Origin: Dyadobacter jiangsuensis
Lineage (GTDB): Bacteria; Bacteroidota; Bacteroidia; Cytophagales; Spirosomataceae
Reading direction: 5' to 3'
Length of the DNA: 64,000 nucleotides
Assembly: GCF_003014695.1 (NCBI RefSeq)
Contig: NZ_PYAS01000002.1
Location: 186,001 to 250,000, forward strand
The notes below the pieces were generated by a model. That model ran no database searches, was not told where the DNA came from, and saw only the letters and a list, made by a program, of their open reading frames with translations. Shown piece by piece: positions 17,669 through 26,750 of this stretch. Every line of letters starts with the position of its first letter. Within the stretch, counting starts at the first letter, position 1. Made by a program: the position numbers and the translations under genes.

Positions 17669-18499
17669 TCAGGCTTCCGGTTGCGGCGTGGCGTCGCCCG
17701 GCGAACCGTCGCCCGGAGGCTCCTGCTCGATCGCCTGTGTAACGCGTGCAACCATTTCTTCCACCGATTCGTCGGGGTGGAAATGCATGGGCGGTTTGAA
17801 TTGCACCGTCAGCCGGGTGTTACGTTTTTTGAAACGCAATCCTTTTTTGTCAAAAGCCCTTCTGAAACCATTGATGACGACTGGGATCACGATCGGGTGA
17901 TGGTCGTTGATCAAATGCGCTGTGCCCTTGCGTACAGGGGCATACGGTTTGGTGGTTCCCTGGGGGAAGCTCACGACCCAGCCATGCTGCAAACCCATGC
18001 CGATGCGGTCCTGCGCCGAGGTGTCGAGCTGGCGCTTCACATCCTCGCCATTGGCGCGCCAGGAACGTTCGATAGTAATGGCCCCACCCATACTGAACAC
18101 TTTGGGTAAAAAACCACCTTTCATGGTTTCGGCGGCTGCCACGTAATACATTCTGGCGCGCGGCGAGAGCAGGTAAAATGGCGGGGACATGGTGTCTTTA
18201 TAGCCCCATTTGACGGCACAAAAAATATGGAAGAACGCGATGACGTCGGCGAAATAAGTCTGATGGTTCGAAAGGAACAGCACGCCCTGGTCGGGCAGGT
18301 CCATCAGGTTTTCGGTGCCAGTAATGCGGATTTTATTGACGGCCGTGTAACGGTAATAGGTAAACCAGCCCAATATAAAAATAAGTAATCTTTTAACAGC
18401 CAGGTAGTTGCCAAACGGGTCCTTCTCGAAAAGACCCAGGAAATCCAGTCGGGCGAGCCAGGAGGGAAGCGCGCTATATGTGATCTTTTTAAAACTCAT
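17669..18499 (-). CDS. PlsC-like 1-acylglycerol-3-phosphate acyltransferase
   Basis: A 276-residue membrane-associated acyltransferase that should acylate lysophosphatidate or a related lipid. The acyltransferase block I region is FLSNHQTYFADVIAF, and block III reads FPQGTTKPYAPVRKGTAHLI. Both differ from the classical NHxxxxD and FPEGTR: here five residues separate histidine and aspartate, and glutamate is replaced by glutamine. A hydrophobic stretch (RLLIFILGWFTYYRY, about residues 38-52) precedes the domain. The tail is proline and acid rich. The family is clear; the variant motifs leave the acceptor lipid open. Confidence 0.82.
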   Translation of the reverse strand: MSFKKITYSALPSWLARLDFLGLFEKDPFGNYLAVKRLLIFILGWFTYYRYTAVNKIRITGTENLMDLPDQGVLFLSNHQTYFADVIAFFHIFCAVKWGYKDTMSPPFYLLSPRARMYYVAAAETMKGGFLPKVFSMGGAITIERSWRANGEDVKRQLDTSAQDRIGMGLQHGWVVSFPQGTTKPYAPVRKGTAHLINDHHPIVIPVVINGFRRAFDKKGLRFKKRNTRLTVQFKPPMHFHPDESVEEMVARVTQAIEQEPPGDGSPGDATPQPEA

Positions 18500-18604
18500 A
18501 GTGCAGTAAATGGTGCGTCATGCGATGTGCGATAAGGGCTTTGTGTTAAAAGTTTTGTTCCACCTGAGTCGTGGACGAAGACGTAATTTATAGAATATTT
18601 TTCA

Positions 18605-18627
18605 TTGACCGCCGACTACCGACCGCC
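18605..18627 (+). repeat. 23-bp dispersed repeat, copy 2
   Basis: Begins TTGACCGCCGACTACCGAC. It is in inverted orientation to the copy at 18765-18787 (16 of the first 19 bases match), so the two bracket the TTGTCAT array between them. Confidence 0.55.
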
Positions 18628-18650
18628 GAATAGCGTTTGGCTATCGGGCA

Positions 18651-18732
18651 TTGTCATGTGTTGTCATTTATAGTCAGGTATTGTCATTGGTGATTCACTG
18701 ACTACAAATGACAACAAGTGACTATAAATGAC
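18651..18732. repeat. Array of TTGTCAT/ATGAC boxes with nested inverted repeats
   Basis: TTGTCAT occurs directly at 18651, 18661 and 18681. GTCATTTATAGTCA (18663-18676) is exactly complementary to TGACTATAAATGAC (18719-18732), and with one change to a second copy at 18699-18712, giving a 20-bp direct period and alternative hairpins. The array sits in the 377-bp gap between the divergently transcribed plsC-like and M48 genes. A regulator-binding array or a palindromic repeat element are both possible. Nothing else coding is visible in this gap. Confidence 0.6.
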
Positions 18733-18764
18733 TTTCACGCGCAACCATTCAAAAACATACCATT

Positions 18765-18787
18765 GATCGTCGGCCGTCGGTGGTCAA
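18765..18787 (-). repeat. 23-bp dispersed repeat, copy 3
   Basis: Read on the minus strand it begins TTGACCACCGACGGCCGAC and ends GATC. It matches copy 1 at 21 of 23 positions and forms the right-hand arm opposite copy 2. Confidence 0.55.
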
Positions 18788-18876
18788 CCGTCATATTTGG
18801 CATGATTCTTTGCATATAATTGGCGAGAACATTTAATTTTGACCATCTCCTTCTAACAAGTCATTTTTCAAGTTTT

Positions 18877-20346
18877 ATGAAAATGAAATACGCATTTCGC
18901 ATTCTGCCGGCTTTTGTGGTGGCTGGAATGCTCGCAGGTTGTTCCAAAAATCCGGTGACGGGCAAAAAAGAGATCGTCTTCATGTCGCAAGAGAAAGAGA
19001 TCGCGCTCGGAGCCGAATCGCACCCGTCTATCGTGGCCACTATGGGCATTTACGACGATAAGAACCTGCAATCCTTCATCAACGAAAAGGGTATGGCCAT
19101 GGCGAAGATCTCGCACCGGCCCGACCTGCCCTACAAGTTCTTCATCGTGGACTCGCCGGTCGTCAACGCATTTGCAGTACCCGGTGGTTACGTATACTTC
19201 ACAAGGGGAATTATGGCGCATTTTAATAATGAGGCCGAATTCGCCGGCGTTCTCGGGCACGAGATCGGGCACATTACCGCACGCCACTCGGCGCGGCAGC
19301 AAACTTCGCAGATCTTTGGCCAGGTGGGTCTGGCAGCAGGGATGATCCTCTCCCCGCAGGTACGTGCGATGGGCGAGCAGGCGCAGCAGGCATTAGGCTT
19401 GCTCTTTTTGAGTTACAGCCGCGATCATGAGACAGAGTCTGACAGAATCGGGGTCGATTATTCGAGCAAGATCGGGTACGATGCGAAAGAGATGGCCGAT
19501 TTCTTTGGTACTCTCAAAAGAATCTCTGAAAAAGCGGGCCAGTCCATTCCTACATTCCAGTCGACACACCCCGATCCGGGCGACAGGATGCAGAAGGTAG
19601 GCAAGTTGGCCGCTGACTATCAGACCGCACACCCAGGCAAGTACAATGTGAACCGCGATGTGTACTTGCGCAAGATCGATGGCATCATTTATGGCAATGA
19701 TCCGCAGCAGGGCTTCGTGGAAAACAACAATTTCTACCATCCTTCCTTGAAATTCCAGTTCCCGGTACCCAGCGGCTGGCAATACGAAAACTCACCCGTA
19801 CAGTTCCAGATGGCGGCCAAGGATGGCAAATCGATGATGCTGTTCACGCTCGCGCAGGGAAAAACATTGGAGGAAGCGTCGCAGGCGGTGGTGAAGAATT
19901 ACGGTCTGAAAGTGCTGGACAATGAGAAGGCGACTATCAATGGCAATCCGGCGTTGGTAATGGTGTCGCAGCAGGTGGAGCAGGCGGCAAATGGGCAGGC
20001 AGCGGCCGCGACGGCCAATACCATTCAGGTGGGTACCTGGCTGATCCAGTACGGCGGTAACATTTATGCCATTCACGGCGTGGCTTCGGTGGGCAACTAC
20101 GCGGCCAACGCCAGCCAGTTCCGTTCGGTGGCGCAGGGTTTCAAATCGGTTTCCGACCCGAATATCCTCAACCGCCAGCCGGAACGTATCCGCATTAAAA
20201 CCGCACAGCGCGAGGCGACATTGCGCGACTTGCTGAAAGACAATAACCAGCCCGACGGCAAGCTCGACGAACTGGCGATCATCAACGGCATGGCGCTTAC
20301 CGACAAGGTTACGAAGGGTACACTTTTCAAAACCCTCGGGAAGTAA
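18877..20346 (+). CDS. M48 family metalloprotease lipoprotein (BepA/LoiP-like)
   Basis: A 489-residue zinc protease anchored as a lipoprotein: the signal peptide ends at GMLAGCS, with the lipidated cysteine near residue 22. The catalytic motif is HEIGH at residues 128-132, with the downstream glutamate ligand in HETESDRIGVDY and an amphipathic stretch between. The second half, starting near PSLKFQFPVPSGWQYEN, is a separate domain found in M48 proteins of this kind, ending with a KGTLFKTLGK segment. Related proteins degrade misassembled outer-membrane proteins in the periplasm. The ATG at 18877 is chosen over the upstream 18820 start because it begins the lipoprotein signal. Confidence 0.9.
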   Translation: MKMKYAFRILPAFVVAGMLAGCSKNPVTGKKEIVFMSQEKEIALGAESHPSIVATMGIYDDKNLQSFINEKGMAMAKISHRPDLPYKFFIVDSPVVNAFAVPGGYVYFTRGIMAHFNNEAEFAGVLGHEIGHITARHSARQQTSQIFGQVGLAAGMILSPQVRAMGEQAQQALGLLFLSYSRDHETESDRIGVDYSSKIGYDAKEMADFFGTLKRISEKAGQSIPTFQSTHPDPGDRMQKVGKLAADYQTAHPGKYNVNRDVYLRKIDGIIYGNDPQQGFVENNNFYHPSLKFQFPVPSGWQYENSPVQFQMAAKDGKSMMLFTLAQGKTLEEASQAVVKNYGLKVLDNEKATINGNPALVMVSQQVEQAANGQAAAATANTIQVGTWLIQYGGNIYAIHGVASVGNYAANASQFRSVAQGFKSVSDPNILNRQPERIRIKTAQREATLRDLLKDNNQPDGKLDELAIINGMALTDKVTKGTLFKTLGK

Positions 20347-20366
20347 GACGTACTTAGAAAATCATG

Positions 20367-20401
20367 AGAGCGGCGGCATGATCGATGTCGCCGCTCTTTT
20401 T
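20367..20401 (+). terminator. Terminator after the M48 gene
   Basis: A 13-bp stem AGAGCGGCGGCAT (20367-20379) pairs with 20385-20397 with one G-T pair, loop of 5 nt, followed by TTTTTG. Confidence 0.85.
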
Positions 20402-20464
20402 GTTGACCGTTCATCCTGACCATACTACCATTAGTCCTGAGATCAGAAACTTTTCAATTTAAAA

Positions 20465-20496
20465 TTTGGTTGACATATCAACACAATATACCTTTG
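20465..20496 (+). promoter_or_regulatory. marR promoter with embedded operator palindrome
   Basis: TTTG (20465-20468) and TACCTTTG (20489-20496), separated by 20 bp, match the Bacteroidota -33/-7 consensus. Between them lies GTTGACATATCAAC (20469-20482), arms GTTGA/TCAAC. A near-identical copy lies before the efflux genes at 20988. The site is therefore a good candidate for the MarR autoregulatory operator. Confidence 0.75.
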
Positions 20497-20503
20497 CATT
20501 ACC

Positions 20504-20971
20504 ATGAGCACTAACATAGATAGCTGGCAGAACCTTCGGGAAGAATTGAAGAACTCTTTGCAATTCAAATTGGGCGCCGTAACCAAGACGGTTTTCAAGA
20601 AAATGAATGCGGAGCTCGTCAACGAGGGTATTCCAGTACTTGCCGAGCAGCTGCCGATTCTGATGGTTGTATATTTCCAGGAACAGGCTCGGACGCAGCA
20701 GGACATTGCCAATATTTTACAAAAAGATAAAGCGGGAATTCAGCGCTCTGTGCAGACTTTGCACAAGGATGGGTTCCTGAAAATTGAAAGTGATATTGAG
20801 GATAAAAGAAAGAACCTGATATCGCTTACACCGAGTGGAAAGTTTGTCTGCGAGCGCATCCAGTCATTGGCGATCGCATTCAACAACCAGATTATGGAGC
20901 ATTTTACAGAGCAGGAATGGACGACGTTCCTGGGTTATCTGGATCGCGTCGTCAAGGTAGTAGACAAATAA
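20504..20971 (+). CDS. MarR family transcriptional regulator
   Basis: A 155-residue winged-helix repressor. The DNA-binding core is RTQQDIANILQKDKAGIQRSVQTLHKDGFLKIESDIEDKRKNLISLT (about residues 65-111), where KAGIQRSVQTLHKDG is the recognition helix and DIEDKRKN the wing tip; flanking helices form the dimer. It is divergent from nothing and lies 83 bp before an RND efflux operon in the same direction. A shared palindrome in front of both marR and tolC indicates that it represses itself and the pump, with release by a small ligand as in other MarR proteins. Ligand unknown. Confidence 0.92.
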   Translation: MSTNIDSWQNLREELKNSLQFKLGAVTKTVFKKMNAELVNEGIPVLAEQLPILMVVYFQEQARTQQDIANILQKDKAGIQRSVQTLHKDGFLKIESDIEDKRKNLISLTPSGKFVCERIQSLAIAFNNQIMEHFTEQEWTTFLGYLDRVVKVVDK

Positions 20972-20987
20972 TTTTTTTGAATTAATA

Positions 20988-21016
20988 GTTGACATATCAC
21001 CAGTAGAGGTATCAAC
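20988..21016 (+). promoter_or_regulatory. MarR-type operator upstream of the efflux operon
   Basis: GTTGACATATCACC (20988-21001) repeats the marR operator at 13 of 14 positions, and a half site TATCAAC follows at 21010-21016. It lies 39 bp before the tolC-like start. The repetition at two promoters of one locus supports a common repressor. Confidence 0.7.
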
Positions 21017-21054
21017 TATCTATCATTAGCCACAAATAATCAACAACAGGTCCA

Positions 21055-22386
21055 ATGAAAAGTAAATGGATAGCCGCAATCATCGCAGTAGCCGCCTCGG
21101 TGGCGCCGGGTTGGGCGCAAACGCGCCTGACGCTTAAAGATTGCATTGCGTACGGAATCAAGAATAACGGAAACGTTAAAATAGCTCAGTATAAGGAGAG
21201 TACGGCGGTGCAGCAGGGACGGGAGGCATTAGCAGGCTATCTGCCGCAGGTGGCAGGTAACGCGTCGCTGGATGATAACCTGAAACTGCAATCGACCGTG
21301 TTGCCGGGTGCGCTTTTCGGAGGCGAGGACCGCCGCGTGGCGCTGGGTACCAAATACCAGAGCAATGCATCGGCGCAGGTAGACCAGGTGATTTTCGACC
21401 AGTCGCTGCTGGTGGGTATTCAAGCCAACAAGCCGAACCAGGAGAATGCGGCCCTGAACTCACGCAAGACGAAAGAGACGATTATTTATAATGTAGCGAA
21501 CGCCTATTACCAGGTGTTTGTAACCTCGCAGCAGATCGCGCTTTTAAAGGATAACCTCGATAAAACCAGCCAGATTCTGAGCACTTTGAAGCTGCAACTC
21601 GATAATGGCGTGATCAAGAAAGTGGATTACGACCGCACGCAGGTGAATCTGAACAATATTAAATCTCAGCTGACACTGGCGGAGAGCAACCTTACGCTGT
21701 CCGAAAACCAGTTGAAATTCCAGATGGGTATGCCGCTGAGCGACCAGCTCGCGCTGGCGGATAATCCGCTCGACCAGCCTTTCAAAATCGTGGAGCCTGG
21801 CGCATTCGATGCTTCCAATCTGACGGATTTCAAAATACAGAACCTGAACATGGACTTGCAGCAACTGGAAAAGGCGCGGATCAAAGCGGGTTATTTGCCC
21901 AAAGTATCGGTTTACGGTCGCTATGGTGTGCAGGCGCTGGGTAATGACCTCGGTACTTCCTGGGGCAACTGGTTCAGCTACGGTGCTATCGGTTTGAAGG
22001 TAAGCATCCCGATTTTCGACAGCTTCCGCCGCGACGCGCAATACAAACAGGCTGACTTGAACCTGATGACGCAGAAAGAGCAGTTGAAACTCAATGTACA
22101 GAATTACGAGCTCCAAAACAGCAACGCATTGACCCAGATGCAAAAAGCGAAATCGAACCTGGCAAGCGACGAAAATAACGTGACGCTCGCGAAAGAGGTG
22201 TATGATGTGACCACATTGCAATACCGCGAGGGCACTGTGCCGCTGACGGATTTGCTCAATGCCGAAACTTCGTACAAAGAGTCGCAAAGCAACTATATCA
22301 ACTCGATGCTGAGCTACTACCAGGCGAAACTGGGCCTCGAACAGTCGACCGGCAGCCTCAACGAGTTTTACACAGCATTACCATAG
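21055..22386 (+). CDS. TolC family outer-membrane efflux protein
   Basis: A 443-residue outer-membrane channel of a tripartite efflux pump. The signal peptide is residues about 1-21 (ending GWAQT). Two TolC repeats of long coiled helices are visible: LTLKDCIAYGIKNNGNVKIAQ to LSENQLKFQMGMPL, and LTDFKIQNLNMDLQQLEKARIKAGYLPKVSVYGRYG to LLNAETSYKESQSNYINSMLSYYQAKLGLEQSTG. The repeat ends GTVPLTDLLNAE are typical. It is first of three efflux genes and lies downstream of the MarR operator. Confidence 0.93.
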   Translation: MKSKWIAAIIAVAASVAPGWAQTRLTLKDCIAYGIKNNGNVKIAQYKESTAVQQGREALAGYLPQVAGNASLDDNLKLQSTVLPGALFGGEDRRVALGTKYQSNASAQVDQVIFDQSLLVGIQANKPNQENAALNSRKTKETIIYNVANAYYQVFVTSQQIALLKDNLDKTSQILSTLKLQLDNGVIKKVDYDRTQVNLNNIKSQLTLAESNLTLSENQLKFQMGMPLSDQLALADNPLDQPFKIVEPGAFDASNLTDFKIQNLNMDLQQLEKARIKAGYLPKVSVYGRYGVQALGNDLGTSWGNWFSYGAIGLKVSIPIFDSFRRDAQYKQADLNLMTQKEQLKLNVQNYELQNSNALTQMQKAKSNLASDENNVTLAKEVYDVTTLQYREGTVPLTDLLNAETSYKESQSNYINSMLSYYQAKLGLEQSTGSLNEFYTALP

Positions 22387-22458
22387 CACTTCATCAACAA
22401 CAAAAATTGACCTATTCGGTCATTCAATCATTCAGTCATTCAACATTGAATCATACCC

Positions 22459-23511
22459 ATGAAAAGAAAACTTATCATCATAGGCTCGATTGCACTCATA
22501 GGCGTTCTGATCGGCCTCAGACTGGTAGCCAACAAGGCGAAGATCGACGAGAAGAAGAAAATGCCCGATAATAAAAATGTGACTATTCCGGTGACGGCCG
22601 TTGCCGTGCAGGAGGGGAGCGCCGACCAGCAGTTGATCCGTACGGGTAGCCTTATTCCTTTCAAGGAAGCGGAAATTATGGCTACTGCGGCCGGTAAGGT
22701 GTTGGCAGTTAAATATGAGCTTGGTACGCACGTAAGCCAGGGCGCGACGATCGTGAAAGTGGATAGCCGTTTGAAAGAGCTTTCATTGGAAGCTACCGAA
22801 TTGAATATCAATAAACTGAAAAAGGATACCGACCGTTACTCCAAATTGCTGGCAGGTAATGCGGCGACTGAAATTCAGGTGAATGATACCAAATACAACT
22901 ACGAAAATGCCTTGAACCAGGCGGAGCAGATCAAACAACAGATCACCGACGCATCCATTCAGGCGCCGATCAGCGGCCGCATTGTGAAGAAGAACATCGA
23001 GCCGGGCGAATATGTAAATGTGGGGACTTCGCTGGGAACGATCCTGGATGTATCGCGCCTGAAAGTGCAGGTGATGATCAACGAGAATGATGTTTACAAA
23101 CTCAAAGAAGGTCAGCACGTGCAGGTGAGCACCAGCATTTTCCCCGGTAAGAAGATCGACGGCGTGATTTCCTACATCGCTCCGCAAGGCGACGAATCGC
23201 ATAACTATCCGGTGGAAATCGTGGTGAAAAATTCTACCGAACTGAAAGCCGGTACATTCGTAACCGTTGAATTCCAGCAGAAAAGTAGCTCGCAATCGCT
23301 CCTGATCCCACGCAGCGCACTCGTGGAGAGTGTGCGTAACCCGTACGTGTATGTAGTGGAAGGCGGCGTGGCGAAGCAGCGTAAAATCGAAGTGGGCCGT
23401 GAGGTAGGCGACAATGTGGAAGTGTTGGCGGGCCTGAAATCGGGCGAGACGGTGGTTACGACCGGCCAGATCAACCTGAGCGAAGGCGCAGCGGTTACCG
23501 TTACAAAATAA
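22459..23511 (+). CDS. RND efflux periplasmic adaptor (HlyD/AcrA family)
   Basis: A 350-residue membrane fusion protein that links the inner-membrane pump to the TolC channel. Residues about 5-26 form the N-terminal anchor (LIIIGSIALIGVLIGLRLVA). The lipoyl halves are IMATAAGKVLAVKYELGTHVSQGATIVKVD and ASIQAPISGRIVKKNIEPGEYVNVGTSLGTI, separated by a short helical hairpin (LEATELNINKLKKDTDRYSKLL). The beta-barrel and membrane-proximal domains follow, ending LKSGETVVTTGQINLSEGAAV. It is 72 bp after the tolC-like gene and 25 bp before the pump. Confidence 0.94.
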   Translation: MKRKLIIIGSIALIGVLIGLRLVANKAKIDEKKKMPDNKNVTIPVTAVAVQEGSADQQLIRTGSLIPFKEAEIMATAAGKVLAVKYELGTHVSQGATIVKVDSRLKELSLEATELNINKLKKDTDRYSKLLAGNAATEIQVNDTKYNYENALNQAEQIKQQITDASIQAPISGRIVKKNIEPGEYVNVGTSLGTILDVSRLKVQVMINENDVYKLKEGQHVQVSTSIFPGKKIDGVISYIAPQGDESHNYPVEIVVKNSTELKAGTFVTVEFQQKSSSQSLLIPRSALVESVRNPYVYVVEGGVAKQRKIEVGREVGDNVEVLAGLKSGETVVTTGQINLSEGAAVTVTK

Positions 23512-23536
23512 TCTTCATCAGCAAACTGAAAGAATT

Positions 23537-26500
23537 ATGTCAATTACCGAAGTAGCCGTAAAGAGACCGCTCTTCATAACCGTAGTATTCGTAGTACTGA
23601 TATTATTCGGTTTGATTAGCTACAACCAGTTGTCTTACAATTTGTTGCCTAAATTTGAGGCCAACGTTGTGAGCGTGATGACGACCTATCGCGGAGCTTC
23701 TGCGGATGAGGTCGAAACGAACGTGACGAAGCATATCGAGGACGCGGTATCGGCCATTGAAGGTCTGGATCAGATCAACTCGACTTCGCAGGAAGGCGTG
23801 TCGTCTGTAATTATCCAGCTGAAACAAGGCATTAGCGTCGATTTGGCGCAGCAGGAAGCGCAGCGGAAAGTGGAGCAGGTGATTTCGCTCCTGCCGGATG
23901 ATGCGGATCGCCCTGTGATCAACAAATTCTCGACCGACGAAATCCCGGTTTTGAGAATGGGTGTGACCGCGAACCTTTCGCCGTCGGAGCTTTATGATTT
24001 GATCGACGACAAGCTGAAACCACAGCTTTCGAACGTAACCGGTGTAGGCCAGGTGACCATTATCGGTGGTACCGAGCGCCAGATCCAGGTGAATATCAGC
24101 CAGGCCAAATTGAAGGCCTACCATTTGTCGATCAGCCAGGTTTCGGCTGCGATCAACAATGCGAATACTTCTTACCCGGCCGGTCAGGTGAAAACCCAGG
24201 AAGACCAGTTGTCTATCCGTTTCGACGCGAAGCTAACTACTGTTGCCAACCTGAGAAATGTGATTGTAGGTAAATCCTCGAACGGCGGGCAGATCTTCCT
24301 GCGCGACATTGCCGAGGTGTATGATGGCGTGGCAGATGCTACGGCTGTAAACCACATCAATGGCCGTCCATCTGTTGCATTGCAGATTCAGAAACAATCC
24401 GATGCGAATGCGGTGGACGTGAGCAAGCTTACCCGCGAACGCCTGACGAGCCTTGAAAAACAATATGAAGCACAAGGTTTGAAGTTCAATATCGCTTCTG
24501 ACCAATCCATTTACACACTGGCTTCGGCGGATGCGGTCGTATTTGACCTTGGCCTCGCGGTACTGATCGTATCCGTGGTGATGCTCCTCTTCCTGCACAG
24601 TTTCCGCAGCTCGATGTTCATTCTAGTGGCATTGCCGTCGTCGATGATCCCGACATTCATATTGATGAGCCTAATGGGCTTCTCGCTGAACCTGATGACG
24701 CTGATGGCGCTCTCGCTCGTGGTAGGTATCCTTGTCGATGACTCCATTGTGGTTTTGGAAAACATTAACCGTCACATGGAAATGGGCAAAAGCCGCTGGC
24801 AGGCTGCATTGGACGGTCGGGCCGAGATCGGCTTCACCGCACTGGCGATTACCCTCGTGGACGTGGTGGTATTCGTGCCGCTTGCATTGACGCAGGGCCT
24901 CATCGGTAACATTCTCCGTGAATTCTCCCTTGTAGTCGTGTTCTCGACATTGATGAGCTTGCTCGTGTCATTTACACTAACCCCATTGCTTGCCTCGCGT
25001 TTCGGTAAATTGGAGGTTTTGGATAAAAACAGTCTCTGGGGCCGTTTAAACCTGGGTTTCGAAAGATTCCTGGATAATGTAAAAGAAGAATATGGCCGCA
25101 TTCTGACCTGGGTACTGGGCCACAAACGCTATATTTTCCTGCTTTCGATTTTCCTGATCGTCGGTTCCATCGCATTGGTGCCGGGTGGGTTCGTAGGAGC
25201 GGCGTTCATGCAGCAAAGCGACCGAGGCGAGTTGAATGTGTCGATTGAACTGGCACCGACGGCATCTGTTTACCAAACTAACCAGGTAGCGCAGCGTGTA
25301 GAGAAAATCCTTTTGGCAAAACCAGAAGTAACCAAAGTATTTACCAACGTTGGTTACAGCAGCACCGGTTTGGGAACTACTTCCAACAGTAACATTGCTG
25401 ACCTGACTGTTCAGCTGGTGGATAAAAAGGAGCGGGCTATTTCGTCCGAAGAATTCGGGCAGGGTATTCAAAAGGAAATCCTGCAAATCCCGGGCGTGAA
25501 AGTGACCGTCGCACCGACTTCGATTACGGGAAATGCCAACCAGGCGCCGATCCAGGTAGCTGTGAAGGGAACCGATATGGCGGTGATCCGTAAAACTGCC
25601 GAGCAAGTGAAAGAGATCGTCTCTTCTGTGCCTGGTACGTCCAACGTAGATTACTCCGTGGATGATCCAAAACCGGAGGTAGGCGTAACGCTCGACCGCG
25701 AGAAAATGGCGCAACTCGGTATTAATGCCGCCGAAGTAGGGGCAACCTTGCAAACCGCATTCCGCGGCGACGACCGTTCGAAATTCAAGCAGAATGGCAA
25801 GGAGTACGACATTATGGTCAACCTCGACCAGTTCGACCGCTCCAAAGCCGACGATATCCGTCACCTGACATTTGTGAACAGCCAGGGCCAGACCTTCGAG
25901 CTCTCACAATTCGCGACCATCCGCGAAGGAATGGGTGAAAGCGTGCTGCAACGTATCGACCGCCTGTCGTCGATCACCATCAACTCGCAGGTAGTAGGCC
26001 GCCCGTCCGGTTCCATCGGTGCCGACATTCAGGCCAAAATGGCGAAAGTGAAGCTCCCTGAGGGCATCAGTATCGAATACCGCGGTGACCTGAAAAACCA
26101 GGCCGACGCATTCGGCAGCCTTGGAGTGGCATTGTTGCTCGGTATCGTGCTCATCTACCTTATTATGGTGGCGCTTTACGAAAGTACCATTTACCCATTC
26201 GTCGTGCTCTTTTCGATCCCCGTCGCATTGGTAGGTGCCCTCACAGCCCTCGCGCTCACGATGGAGAGCTTAACGATCTTCTCGATCGTCGGTATGATCA
26301 TGCTCCTCGGTCTGGTAGCCAAAAACGCGATCCTGATCGTCGACTTCGCCAACCAGTTGAAAGAAGAAGGATACGCATTGAAGGAAGCCCTCATCGAAGC
26401 CGGCAAGGAACGTCTCCGCCCGATTTTGATGACCACCATTGCGATGATCGCGGGTATGCTCCCCATCGCCCTCGCGTCCGGCGACGGTGCCGAGGTGAAG

Positions 26501-26659
26501 AATGGCATGGCCTGGGTGATTATCGGCGGCCTCACCAGCTCTTTGCTGCTGACCTTGTTCCTGGTTCCTAGTGCTTATTATGTGGTGGATCGGATTAAGG
26601 AGCGGTTTACTAAGCGTAAGACGCGGAGAGTAAAGGAGGAAGCGCTTTTGGAGGCTTGA
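23537..26659 (+). CDS. RND efflux transporter permease (AcrB family)
   Basis: A 1040-residue proton-driven pump with the family architecture: helix 1 near residues 10-30 (VKRPLFITVVFVVLILFGLISYN), a large periplasmic loop, helices 2-6, helix 7, a second periplasmic loop and helices 8-12. The helix 4 proton relay is in LSLVVGILVDDSIVVLENINRHME (two adjacent aspartates), and the motif ALTLVDVVVFVPLA follows. The docking loop contains GQIFLRDIAEV and FELSQFATIRE. The substrate is unknown; HAE1 type is likelier than a metal pump because no methionine cluster is seen. It is the last gene of the MarR-controlled operon. Confidence 0.95.
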   Translation: MSITEVAVKRPLFITVVFVVLILFGLISYNQLSYNLLPKFEANVVSVMTTYRGASADEVETNVTKHIEDAVSAIEGLDQINSTSQEGVSSVIIQLKQGISVDLAQQEAQRKVEQVISLLPDDADRPVINKFSTDEIPVLRMGVTANLSPSELYDLIDDKLKPQLSNVTGVGQVTIIGGTERQIQVNISQAKLKAYHLSISQVSAAINNANTSYPAGQVKTQEDQLSIRFDAKLTTVANLRNVIVGKSSNGGQIFLRDIAEVYDGVADATAVNHINGRPSVALQIQKQSDANAVDVSKLTRERLTSLEKQYEAQGLKFNIASDQSIYTLASADAVVFDLGLAVLIVSVVMLLFLHSFRSSMFILVALPSSMIPTFILMSLMGFSLNLMTLMALSLVVGILVDDSIVVLENINRHMEMGKSRWQAALDGRAEIGFTALAITLVDVVVFVPLALTQGLIGNILREFSLVVVFSTLMSLLVSFTLTPLLASRFGKLEVLDKNSLWGRLNLGFERFLDNVKEEYGRILTWVLGHKRYIFLLSIFLIVGSIALVPGGFVGAAFMQQSDRGELNVSIELAPTASVYQTNQVAQRVEKILLAKPEVTKVFTNVGYSSTGLGTTSNSNIADLTVQLVDKKERAISSEEFGQGIQKEILQIPGVKVTVAPTSITGNANQAPIQVAVKGTDMAVIRKTAEQVKEIVSSVPGTSNVDYSVDDPKPEVGVTLDREKMAQLGINAAEVGATLQTAFRGDDRSKFKQNGKEYDIMVNLDQFDRSKADDIRHLTFVNSQGQTFELSQFATIREGMGESVLQRIDRLSSITINSQVVGRPSGSIGADIQAKMAKVKLPEGISIEYRGDLKNQADAFGSLGVALLLGIVLIYLIMVALYESTIYPFVVLFSIPVALVGALTALALTMESLTIFSIVGMIMLLGLVAKNAILIVDFANQLKEEGYALKEALIEAGKERLRPILMTTIAMIAGMLPIALASGDGAEVKNGMAWVIIGGLTSSLLLTLFLVPSAYYVVDRIKERFTKRKTRRVKEEALLEA

Positions 26660-26701
26660 TAATGCCTTGAAACAATGCTCTGATGGTTTTTTGAACAAAA
26701 G

Positions 26702-26735
26702 CAACGCCCCGCTGTCGGTTGATAGCGGGGCGTTG
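26702..26735. terminator. Terminator between the RND gene and the small minus-strand gene
   Basis: CAACGCCCCGCT (26702-26713) is exactly complementary to 26724-26735, with a 10-nt loop. The tails are short on both strands (TTATT on plus, CTTTTG on minus), so it may serve both convergent transcripts. Confidence 0.75.
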
Positions 26736-26750
26736 TTATTAAAAACTATT

